Shown one piece after another: positions 27,407 through 34,648 of a stretch of 64,000 bases of DNA; position 1 is the first letter of the stretch; every line of letters begins with the position of its first letter. Where the stretch lies: assembly GCA_039030395.1 (NCBI GenBank), contig JBCCEF010000004.1:186001-250000 (forward strand). Reading direction: 5' to 3'. The DNA comes from Acidobacteriota bacterium. Its GTDB lineage: Bacteria > Acidobacteriota > Thermoanaerobaculia > Multivoradales > JBCCEF01. A program made the translations under genes and the position numbers. The notes below the pieces were generated by a model, which was given only the letters and a program-made list of their open reading frames with translations, did no database searches and was not told the origin of the DNA.

Positions 27407-28639
27407 TCAGGTCGCGCAGAGGACCCTCAGCGGGTCGTCGCCACCGTTGTGCCAGGAAGCGTCGGGGCTTTGAAGCTCGCCCGGAGCCGCAAAGCGCGAA
27501 ATGCCCAGCGCGGCCAGCGCGCACCGCAGATCCACGCCGGTCTCACCCTTCCAGGTCATTCCGGCGAGCGCTACTCCCTGGATGCGGCCGGACCAGCCGC
27601 GGAGTGCGTCCACCGCATCGTGCGCCCGGTCGATGGGCAGCACTCGCACGGTCCTCAGACCGGGACTCGGCTCAAAGATCGGCTCGGCGGCGACCACCAC
27701 TGTGCCGGCGGCAGCGGGAAGCTGCGGCCGGTAGAGGCCGGCCATCGCCGCCGCCCCCCGCAGTTGCCGCACCGCCGCTTGTTCCGCCAGCGTCGGCGGT
27801 CCCGGCGGCAGGCGACGATGCGCCTCGCCGAGCGCTGCCGCCAGCCGGTCGGCCAGCCAGCGCGGATCGCCGGTGGTGAAGACAGCGGTCACGGAGAGGC
27901 AGCCGCGCTGGTCGAACAGGGCGATGTCCCGCGCCAACCCTGCGATGGTCTGGGAGGAGACGGGATCCGAACCGGAGCTGAGGATCGCCACGCTGGTCTT
28001 CGGGCCGTAGGCGTGCACTTTGCCCGGCGCCCGGCGCTCCAGGTCGGCGATCGACTCGGCGTCGCCGTAGGCGAGTACCCGCCCGACCCGATCGAGGACC
28101 GGCGCCTCCACCGCTCGATCGCCGCCCTTCCAGGCCGCCGCCGCCACCGCCTTGCCGAGCACCGGCTCGCGGTGGGCCAGGGCCCTGACCAAGGCCGGCG
28201 CGAAGAACGGTTCGGCGCTCGGCGACTTGAGAAGGGTGGGACGCCGTAGGGCGAGGCACGGCAGCAGCGGTTGCGCGGCGAGAGCCGGCAGGTTCGAGGC
28301 CAGCACGACCAGAACCGGTGAGTCCGGCGTGGATGGCTCTTCGAAGGTACTGCTGGCGAAGAGCCGCCGGGCTGGCTGCCCCCGCAGGCCACCGAGGACC
28401 GCCCGCAAGCCGGCGTTGAGTCCCGTCGCGGACAGCCGGGTAGAACGCACCCAATCTCGCTCGATGGCCGCTCTTTCTTCGGACGAGGGATCGAGGAAGG
28501 CCTCGACGGCGCCGCACCAGGCGTTGAACAACCGCTCCGTCGACAGGTTTCGTAGCTCCGCCGCCCCTTGGGCGATGCGTGCGGCGGCCGCAGCGGGCGA
28601 GGGATCCGGCGCGGGAGTCAGGAATCCTCCGACGCCCAC
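27407..28639 (-). CDS. luxC: Acyl-CoA/acyl-protein reductase, LuxC family
   Basis: A fatty-acyl reductase that would make an aldehyde from an activated acyl group using NADPH. The aldehyde dehydrogenase-like fold is visible (VLVVLASNLPALAAQP; RPTLLKSPSAEPFF), and the probable active-site Cys is in FDQRGCLS. At about 410 aa it is shorter than bioluminescence LuxC (near 480 aa). The start is taken as GTG 28639, overlapping the VOC gene by 22 bp, because the family match begins there and upstream text is out of frame with any homology. It is the last gene of luxE-VOC-luxC. Confidence 0.75.
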   Translation of the reverse strand: MGVGGFLTPAPDPSPAAAAARIAQGAAELRNLSTERLFNAWCGAVEAFLDPSSEERAAIERDWVRSTRLSATGLNAGLRAVLGGLRGQPARRLFASSTFEEPSTPDSPVLVVLASNLPALAAQPLLPCLALRRPTLLKSPSAEPFFAPALVRALAHREPVLGKAVAAAAWKGGDRAVEAPVLDRVGRVLAYGDAESIADLERRAPGKVHAYGPKTSVAILSSGSDPVSSQTIAGLARDIALFDQRGCLSVTAVFTTGDPRWLADRLAAALGEAHRRLPPGPPTLAEQAAVRQLRGAAAMAGLYRPQLPAAAGTVVVAAEPIFEPSPGLRTVRVLPIDRAHDAVDALRGWSGRIQGVALAGMTWKGETGVDLRCALAALGISRFAAPGELQSPDASWHNGGDDPLRVLCAT

Positions 28640-29004
28640 AGTCCGAAGAGATTGCCGGCGGGGTCGCGGAAGCGGGCGAAGCGACCGTAGGCACCGACCC
28701 GGCGCGGCGGCAAGTCGACGGTGCCGCCGGTCGCGACGATCCGGTCGAGAGCTTCTTCGAGAGGCGTATCGTGGAGGTCGAGCACCGCCAGGGGCTGCGG
28801 GATGTCGTCGCTCGAAGCGCTCACTCCCAGGGCGGGGCCGGTCGGTGGATGAATGGAGCGGTAATCGGCGCCGGGGTGTTCGACCCGGCGAGATGACCAG
28901 CCGAAAGCCTGCTCGAAGAAGGCGGTGACCTCCGCCGGCCGTTGCGCCGGTACCTCGATGCGGCCGATGGAGGCGCGCAGCGGTGAATCCGCCGGATCGC
29001 TCAT
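28618..29004 (-). CDS. VOC (glyoxalase-fold) protein between luxE and luxC
   Basis: A 128-aa VOC superfamily protein with the usual start (SIGRIEVPAQRPAEVTAFFEQAFGWSS) and end (RVGAYGRFARFRDPAGNLFGLW). The likely metal ligand near the C-terminus is part of the GNLFGLW region. The ATG overlaps the luxE stop (ATGA) and the 3' end overlaps luxC, so translation of the three is coupled. VOC proteins can be glyoxalases, dioxygenases or resistance proteins. Here it may act on the aldehyde or acyl product. Confidence 0.82.
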   Translation of the reverse strand: MSDPADSPLRASIGRIEVPAQRPAEVTAFFEQAFGWSSRRVEHPGADYRSIHPPTGPALGVSASSDDIPQPLAVLDLHDTPLEEALDRIVATGGTVDLPPRRVGAYGRFARFRDPAGNLFGLWASEDS

Positions 29005-30068
29005 CCGGTGAGTTCTTCGACCGCCAAGGAGCACCCCCGCAGGTCCGCGCCGGCAGCCCGCCCGAGCAGGCGAATGCCGTCTCCTGCGGCAACCCCGAGA
29101 TCCTCCGTCAGCAGATGGACCGCCGACCCCAGATTCGCCAGATCGAAGATTGAAACCAGTCCCTCTTCGCCGGCGGGTGCCTCTTCGAGGGTCTGCGGAT
29201 CGACGATGCGGGCGCGCACCCAGTGGGGGGCAACGAAGACGTCCGCCTCGCCGCCCAGCAGGGTGCGGGCGTAGAGCTGGCTGGTCAATTCCGTCATCCC
29301 GTACTCGCCGACCACTCGGTCCGGTGCCACCCCCAGCCATTCCTCCGTGCGACGGTGGAGCTCCGCCCGGTCCACCTCCTTGGTGCGGCCCTTGAAGCCG
29401 CCGGTTTCGAAGATGGCGCTGCCCGGCGCCAGGCGGAAGTGGAGGAACTGCTTTTCGAGGCTGTCGAGCAGACTCGCCAGGGCAAAGGAGGTGGTGAACA
29501 GCAGGCTCGGCCGGCGATCCCGCTGCCGGGCACCGAGCCACGAGCGGGAGGCGCGGATGTCGAGTCGCTTCTTGCCGAAGCCCGTGGCGCTGTCCGGAGC
29601 GCCGAAGCGCTCCATCACATGGCCGGCCATGAAGGCCAGGCTGGAATCGTCCCGCGGCGGGATCAGGGACAGAATCGGCGGCCGCTCGCCGAAGCCCGCC
29701 AGGCAGAAGGCTGGGAACGAGGCATCGATCGCCGCCCGGTAGAGGTCCGGAAAGGGATGGTGGTGGGTGCTCCGTCGGTCTTCCTCCGCCGATCCCGCGG
29801 TGGCGCTCGTCGTGCCGCTGCTGCGGAACACCCTCCGCGGCTCCTCGGCGGCGAGCTTCAGGCTCTGGAAGGCGGTGGTCGGCACCGCCGGAACCTCGCG
29901 CCAGGAGGTTTCGTCGCCGGGGCGCACACCGCGCTCGTCGCACAGCCGCCGGAAGGGTTCGATGCGCTCGTACTGGTAGGCGAAGGCTTCAGCGGCGAGG
30001 GCGTCGAAATCGTCCGGCGAGGGATCGCTGAGGAAGGCCGCGACGCGGCGGGTGAGAGCTTCGGACAT
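29001..30068 (-). CDS. luxE: Acyl-protein synthetase, LuxE family
   Basis: An acyl-activating enzyme (ATP + fatty acid to acyl-AMP, then acyl-enzyme) of 355 aa that would feed the LuxC reductase. Motifs visible are FRSSGTTSATAG (the ATP/phosphate loop), GGFKGRTKEVDR and GEYGMTELTSQLY. The start at 30068 (MSEALTRR) is preferred to the longer frame because family similarity begins there and GGAG lies upstream. It is the first gene of a three-gene operon with overlapping ends. No luxA or luxB is present, so light production is unlikely from this locus; aldehyde or lipid synthesis is more likely. Confidence 0.85.
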   Translation of the reverse strand: MSEALTRRVAAFLSDPSPDDFDALAAEAFAYQYERIEPFRRLCDERGVRPGDETSWREVPAVPTTAFQSLKLAAEEPRRVFRSSGTTSATAGSAEEDRRSTHHHPFPDLYRAAIDASFPAFCLAGFGERPPILSLIPPRDDSSLAFMAGHVMERFGAPDSATGFGKKRLDIRASRSWLGARQRDRRPSLLFTTSFALASLLDSLEKQFLHFRLAPGSAIFETGGFKGRTKEVDRAELHRRTEEWLGVAPDRVVGEYGMTELTSQLYARTLLGGEADVFVAPHWVRARIVDPQTLEEAPAGEEGLVSIFDLANLGSAVHLLTEDLGVAAGDGIRLLGRAAGADLRGCSLAVEELTG

Positions 30069-30260
30069 GAGCCAGGGATCTCCAGATCGTCGTCGCCGCC
30101 GCACCGTCAGGGGCAACGAAGGGCGCGGTTTCAAAGGCTTCGGCAAGCTGGCTCATGGTAGCAGGAATTGCCTCCCGAGCTGGCGTCTTCGATGCCCGAA
30201 ACCTGCTACCATCGCAGCCTTCGCAGGAATGTTTACAGGATTGATGGGGGAGGTTTTGTT

Positions 30261-32738
30261 TTGGCTGATCCCGGTGCCGCCAACGCCCGCCGTTTTTTTC
30301 TGATCTGCGCCGCCGTCGCGCTGTTGACGGCCTTCGTCGGGGCGGCGATTTTGTGGTTCCTCCACCGGCCGCCGGAGGTGGCGGACCCGGCCGAGGCCAG
30401 CCTCCAGCGCAGCGTCAGCGCCCACCACCGCCTACAGCGCGAACGACTCGATCGGTTGACCCTCGTCGCTCGCTTGCTGGCCGAGGAGTCGGTGCTGGTG
30501 CGCGCCGTCGAAGAGAGCGACGGGGCGGCCGTCGCCGCGGCCTTGGAGCCGCTGCGTTCGGAGCTGGGCTTCGATCTCGCCCTGATCGCCGGTCCCGCCG
30601 GCCGGGTGCTGGCCCGCAGCGACGGCTCGACGGCGGATCTCGGCCCGGCGGCCCGGGCACTCCTCGAAGCGCCGGCCGTCGAGGAGGCGGTGACCGGCTA
30701 CTGGGAGCAGACGGATCGCCTCTACTACGCCGCCCGCCAGCCGATCGTCCGCGACTTCGAGCGCATCGGATTCGCCGTCGCCGCCTTCGCGGTGGACGAT
30801 CTGCTGGCGCTCGAAATCCAGCGCATCGGCGGTGCCCAGGCGGCCTACTACGGCCGCTCGCCGGTGGGGCCGGAACTGATCGGAGCGAGCAGCCAGCGTG
30901 CCGCCCTCGGCTTGATGGGTCAGGTGGGAGGCCTCGGCGGACCTGGCGGCGAGCTGGGCCGGGTGCTGTCCGAGGGCGAAGCCTATCCGCGGGTGGCTTG
31001 GACCCTCGATGGCTCGCCCTGGATCGCCACCCTCACCCCGCTCCTTGACGCCGCCGGCGAATCGGCCGGCGCCCTGGCCGTCGCCTCGGCCTTCGAAGCG
31101 GGCGGCGGAGAGCGCCCCTGGCTGCCGCTGGCGGTGCTGCTCGGAACGGCGTTGGTGAGCTTGGCCTTGGCGTCGCCGGCGATCTTCGGCCTGGCGCGCA
31201 CCGGTCGCGCACCGGTCGCTCGCCTCACCGAGTCCATCGACATCGCCCGCCGGGGCGACTACGAGCAGCGCATCGATGCCCGTCGGGCCGGCTCCCTGGC
31301 GCCGGCGGCGACCGCCCTCGATGGCCTGCTGGCGGACCTGCGCGAGCGGCGAGCCCTCGAAACGGTGGGCGCCGCAGCCACCCGCCCCCTCGGATCCTCC
31401 GCGGCGGTGCCGCCGGCGGAGGCCGGACCGGCGGTGGTGCTGGGGGTCGAACTCCACCGCGCCATCGACGGCCTCGACGCCCAAGGCACCATCGACGGCC
31501 TGGCCCGGGACCTCAGCCGGATCGCCCGCGGAGCCGAAGCTCGCGGCGGGGTCTACGCAGGTTCCCTCGGATCCCGCGCCCTGGCGATCTTCCGCGGCGA
31601 CGATGCGGCGGATCGGGCCCTCGCTCTGGCAGCGGAACTGCACACCGCCCTGTCCGCTCGCCAGACCGCCTTCGACCGCAGCGAACCGCCGGCCCTGGCG
31701 CTGGTCGAGGGCAAGGTTCTGGCCGGTTCGGCGGCCCTCGCCGGCTACGGTGGCCAGGCGGTGGCGGGCCTCACCCTGCGCCGGCTGGACAGCTTGCTGC
31801 GGGAAGCGGAAGCCGGCGACGTCGTGCTCGACAAGAAGGTGTTGCAGGAATTGGACGAGCGCCTCAGAGAGCGCGGCGTCGAACCGAAGACCCGCCGCGG
31901 CCTGCTCTCGCCGCAGCCACTGGCGACCCTCGACGGCCCCTCGGTGCGCGCGGCGGCCGGGCTGGACGACGACGGGCTGGACGGTGCCCGAACCGCCTCC
32001 GCCGGCGCGGTGGCCCTCGGTAGCGGCGACGTCTTCGCCCAGCGCTTCGAGCTGTTGACGGAGTTGGGGCGCGGTCCCCTCGGCCCGGTGTTCCGGGCGC
32101 GGGATCGGGAGCTCGGGGAGCTGGTGGCCCTCAAGCTCTACGATCCTTCGGCGCTCGACGCTCCGGCGCACTTCGAGCGTCTCGACAGCGGCCTGCAGGG
32201 CGCCCGCAAGCTGCTCGGTGGCGGGGTGGCCCGTACCTACGATTTCGGTCTGTCGGACGGGGTGGCCTACATTGCCCGGGAACTGATCTACGGCGCCTCC
32301 TTCGAAGAGCTGCTCGCCCGCAGCGACGGCTTGCCGACGGTAGCCTGCGTTCGCATCCTGCGCTTGCTGGCGGCAAGCCTTGAAGAGGTGCACGACGATG
32401 GTGTGGTTCACGGTCGACTCACCGCCTCGAACGCCTTCATCGAAGCGAGCGGCCGGGTGCGGGTGACGGATTTCGGAGTCTCCGTGGTGGCCGGGCCGTC
32501 GGTGGCCGCGCCGGAGCTGGCCGCCGGCCATCCGGCCGATGCCCGGACGGACGTTTGGTCCGCGGCGGCCCTCACCTACCATCTGCTCACCGGCCGGCCG
32601 GCCCCGGGCGACCTGGCGCCGGAAGCCGAAGAGATCGATGCCGGCAGCCTCGGCGAACTACTGGCCACGGCCTTGTCTCCCAATCCGGATCTGCGGCCCG
32701 CCTCCGGCCGTGCTCTGCGCGAGGCCCTATCCCGGTAA
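30261..32738 (+). CDS. Receptor-type pseudokinase (sensor, HAMP, cyclase-like and kinase-like domains)
   Basis: An inner-membrane sensor of about 825 aa. The first helix (FFLICAAVALLTAFVGAAIL) and second helix (about 283-310) enclose a Cache-like extracellular domain. A HAMP region (313-365, with IARRGDYEQRID) follows. Next is a domain shaped like a nucleotide cyclase (390-556; GYGGQAVAGL) without clear catalytic residues. The C-terminal kinase-like domain (590-825) keeps the ATP lysine (VALKLYD) and DFG (VTDFGV), but the HRD motif reads VHGRLTASNAF, so the catalytic Asp is gone. Start TTG 30261 is supported by GGGGGAGG nine bases upstream. An ECF sigma operon follows 75 bp later. Confidence 0.72.
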   Translation: MADPGAANARRFFLICAAVALLTAFVGAAILWFLHRPPEVADPAEASLQRSVSAHHRLQRERLDRLTLVARLLAEESVLVRAVEESDGAAVAAALEPLRSELGFDLALIAGPAGRVLARSDGSTADLGPAARALLEAPAVEEAVTGYWEQTDRLYYAARQPIVRDFERIGFAVAAFAVDDLLALEIQRIGGAQAAYYGRSPVGPELIGASSQRAALGLMGQVGGLGGPGGELGRVLSEGEAYPRVAWTLDGSPWIATLTPLLDAAGESAGALAVASAFEAGGGERPWLPLAVLLGTALVSLALASPAIFGLARTGRAPVARLTESIDIARRGDYEQRIDARRAGSLAPAATALDGLLADLRERRALETVGAAATRPLGSSAAVPPAEAGPAVVLGVELHRAIDGLDAQGTIDGLARDLSRIARGAEARGGVYAGSLGSRALAIFRGDDAADRALALAAELHTALSARQTAFDRSEPPALALVEGKVLAGSAALAGYGGQAVAGLTLRRLDSLLREAEAGDVVLDKKVLQELDERLRERGVEPKTRRGLLSPQPLATLDGPSVRAAAGLDDDGLDGARTASAGAVALGSGDVFAQRFELLTELGRGPLGPVFRARDRELGELVALKLYDPSALDAPAHFERLDSGLQGARKLLGGGVARTYDFGLSDGVAYIARELIYGASFEELLARSDGLPTVACVRILRLLAASLEEVHDDGVVHGRLTASNAFIEASGRVRVTDFGVSVVAGPSVAAPELAAGHPADARTDVWSAAALTYHLLTGRPAPGDLAPEAEEIDAGSLGELLATALSPNPDLRPASGRALREALSR

Positions 32739-32813
32739 GAAAAGCCGCAGGGCGCGCAAGTTTTCCGACCGCGGTGGTTTTCACCTACCGTGGTGATCGC
32801 TGAGAGCCTGCCC

Positions 32814-33416
32814 ATGGAGGGCGTCGACTTCGAGCGGGAGCTGCTGGCGAGGGTCGCCGCCGGGGACGAAGCCGCCTTCGAAGAACTGATCTCCCGCCAT
32901 CAGAAGCGCCTGCTCCATCTCTGCGAACGGCTCCTTGGCGACGCCGACGCGGCGCGCGACGCGGTGCAGGAAGTCTTCCTCCGGGTGTGGACTCGCGCCG
33001 GCCGCTACCGGCCGCGCGGCCAGGTCTACACCTGGCTCTACCGCATCGCCGTCAACTACTGTCTCAACCGCCTTCGGCGGCGCAAGGTGGTGCGCTTTCT
33101 TCGCCTGGCGGCTCCGGGCGGCGACGATTCGGCGCCAGGGGAGTCGTCCGTCGAGCCGGTCGACGGCGGGGCCGATCCGGTGTCCGCCTTGGAGTCCCGA
33201 GAGCGGTGGGCGCAGACCCGCCGGGCGATCGACGCCCTGCCGGCGGGCCAGCGGGCGGTGCTGGTGCTGGCGCGCGTCGAGGGGCTGTCCTACCGGCAGG
33301 TCGCCGATGTGCTGGAGATCACCGTCGGTGCAGTGGAGAGCCGCCTGTTTCGGGCAATGCGGACGTTGGAGAACGATCTGGGCGCAAGCCGGACAAGAGA
33401 AGGGACCCGAGAATGA
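32814..33416 (+). CDS. ECF-type RNA polymerase sigma factor
   Basis: A sigma-70 family factor of about 200 aa. Region 2 is clear (DEAAFEELISRHQKRLLHLC; AVQEVFLRVW), followed by a Pro/Asp linker and region 4 (LPAGQRAVLVLARVEGLSYR; VAD then LEITVGAVESRLFRAMR). The ATG at 32814 is preferred, although GTG 32790 is possible. The stop overlaps the next ATG (ATGA), coupling it to its anti-sigma partner. Its operon ends with a CpxP-like periplasmic protein, which suggests an envelope or metal stress regulon. Confidence 0.9.
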   Translation: MEGVDFERELLARVAAGDEAAFEELISRHQKRLLHLCERLLGDADAARDAVQEVFLRVWTRAGRYRPRGQVYTWLYRIAVNYCLNRLRRRKVVRFLRLAAPGGDDSAPGESSVEPVDGGADPVSALESRERWAQTRRAIDALPAGQRAVLVLARVEGLSYRQVADVLEITVGAVESRLFRAMRTLENDLGASRTREGTRE

Positions 33417-33931
33417 ACGCGAAAGACTCGACCGAACGGCTGCTTTGGCGCGACCTCCACGGCGAACTGTCGGCGGCGGAGCGACGCGGCCTGGAAGAGC
33501 GCCTGGCGGCGGACCCGGCCCTGGCCGCCGAGCGCGATCGCCTCGCCGTCCTCTGGCAGGGGCTCGAGCTGCCGGAACCGCAGCCGGTGCCCCTCGGCCT
33601 GACGGAGAGGATCATGGCTCGTGCGCGGGAGCGCCGCCGTACAGCCCTGCCGCCGTGGATTCGAGCGGCCAGCGCCGCCGCTCTCGCCGGTGGTCTGGTG
33701 CTCGGCGTGGGCTTGGGCTCCCTGGCGCCGGAGGCCGTCGATGCGGTCGCCGAGACCGCCGAAGTCACGGACGCCGGGAGCCCGGACGCCGGGAGCCCGG
33801 ACGCCGGGAGCCCGGACGCCGGGAGCCCGGACGCCGGGAGCGCCGAGGCAGGCGGCCTGGCGGACGAATACTGGCGCATGCTCGAAGCCTTCGAGAGCGA
33901 TGCGGCAGCCGCGGGAGGGCTCGAAGGGTGA
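33413..33931 (+). CDS. Membrane anti-sigma factor-like protein with DAGSP repeats
   Basis: A 172-aa protein. The N-terminal cytoplasmic domain (LLWRDLHGELSAAERRGLEE to MARARERRR) resembles a RsiW-type anti-sigma region but lacks the zinc Cys/His set. One membrane helix (AASAAALAGGLVLGVGLG) leads to a periplasmic tail containing four DAGSP repeats and one DAGSA. The start overlaps the sigma stop (ATGA) and the end overlaps the next GTG (GTGA). By position and layout it should hold the sigma factor at the membrane. Confidence 0.72.
   Translation: MNAKDSTERLLWRDLHGELSAAERRGLEERLAADPALAAERDRLAVLWQGLELPEPQPVPLGLTERIMARARERRRTALPPWIRAASAAALAGGLVLGVGLGSLAPEAVDAVAETAEVTDAGSPDAGSPDAGSPDAGSPDAGSAEAGGLADEYWRMLEAFESDAAAAGGLEG
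33770..33844 (+). repeat. 15-bp tandem repeat within the anti-sigma gene
   Basis: Four exact copies of GACGCCGGGAGCCCG and a fifth that diverges in the last four bases (ending GCGCC) encode DAGSP x4 then DAGSA. The repeats are in phase with codons, so slippage would change the length of the periplasmic linker without breaking the frame. Confidence 0.95.
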
Positions 33932-34515
33932 AGCGCGGCGTCCTGGTGATCCTGCTCTGCCTCGCCCTGGGACTGAACCTGGGGATCTTCGCCATGCAGC
34001 TCGTCGGGCACTTCGGTGAGCGTCAGGAACGGCGCGAGGCCCGGCATCTGCGCCACGGGGAATCGGCCCTCGAACACCCGCCGCAGCGCGGACCGTGGGA
34101 GCGCCGCGGCCGCCGTTTCCGCGAAAGCGGGGAGCGCGGCGGACGCTGGGCGGAGCGGTTACAGGGCCGGCTGGCGGATTCCCTGGAACTCGAGGGCGAC
34201 AGCCGCGAGCGCTTTCTCGAACTGCAGCAGGAGTTGATGCGGAGCAGCCTGGAAAAGCACCGCCGCCGCCACCGACTGGAGCAGGAGCTTCGGCAAGAGC
34301 TGATCGCCGAGACGCCGAACGAGGCGCGCATCGACGAGCTGATCGACGAAATCGCTACCTCCTTCAGCGAAGCCGAACGCACCACCGCCCGCCTGATTCT
34401 CGAATCGCGCCAATTGCTCGACGAAGACCAACAGCGACGGTACCTGGGATTCCTGGGGGAAATGCGCGCGCGCCGGGGCGGTCGGGCGCTGGGCGATCGC
34501 GGCCGGCGGCCCTGA
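33928..34515 (+). CDS. CpxP/Spy-like periplasmic stress or metal sensor
   Basis: A 195-aa protein with an N-terminal membrane anchor (GVLVILLCLALGLNLGIFAM) and an Arg/Glu-rich helical domain (residues 55-185). The helical hairpin pattern (LQGRLADSLELEGDSRERFLE ... EARIDELIDEIATSFSEAERTT) matches CpxP/Spy/CnrX-type heavy-metal or misfolding sensors. GTG 33928 overlaps the anti-sigma stop (GTGA) and has GGGAGGG upstream. It completes a sigma / anti-sigma / periplasmic sensor operon of the kind seen for metal resistance and envelope stress. Confidence 0.72.
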   Translation: MKRGVLVILLCLALGLNLGIFAMQLVGHFGERQERREARHLRHGESALEHPPQRGPWERRGRRFRESGERGGRWAERLQGRLADSLELEGDSRERFLELQQELMRSSLEKHRRRHRLEQELRQELIAETPNEARIDELIDEIATSFSEAERTTARLILESRQLLDEDQQRRYLGFLGEMRARRGGRALGDRGRRP

Positions 34516-34519
34516 TCTC

Positions 34520-34547
34520 AAAAAAGGCCCCGCTCGTGGGCGGGGCC
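34520..34547 (-). terminator. Rho-independent terminator of the helicase gene
   Basis: Stem GGCCCCGC (34526-34533) with GCGGGGCC (34540-34547); on the minus strand it is followed by six U. It lies about 100 bp past the stop of the helicase gene. On the plus strand there is no U-run, so the sigma operon is not clearly terminated here. Confidence 0.85.
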
Positions 34548-34648
34548 TGAAGGAGGGATGAGGGAAAAGGAGACTGTGTTGTCCTGTCTTGTCCCTGTTA
34601 GGTCTACGGAGCACCCGCCGGAAGAGTTTGCCGCACCGCGGAAATCGT

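Noticed and set aside
27407-30068. A bioluminescence operon
   Set aside because: LuxC and LuxE are present but no luciferase subunits; the operon probably makes aldehydes for another use.
30432-32582. A 716-codon minus-strand open frame opposite the receptor pseudokinase
   Set aside because: No recognisable family, biased composition, and the plus strand has HAMP and kinase-like domains.
33770-33844. Possible CRISPR-like repeats
   Set aside because: The units are directly adjacent without spacers and encode DAGSP in frame, so it is a coding tandem repeat.
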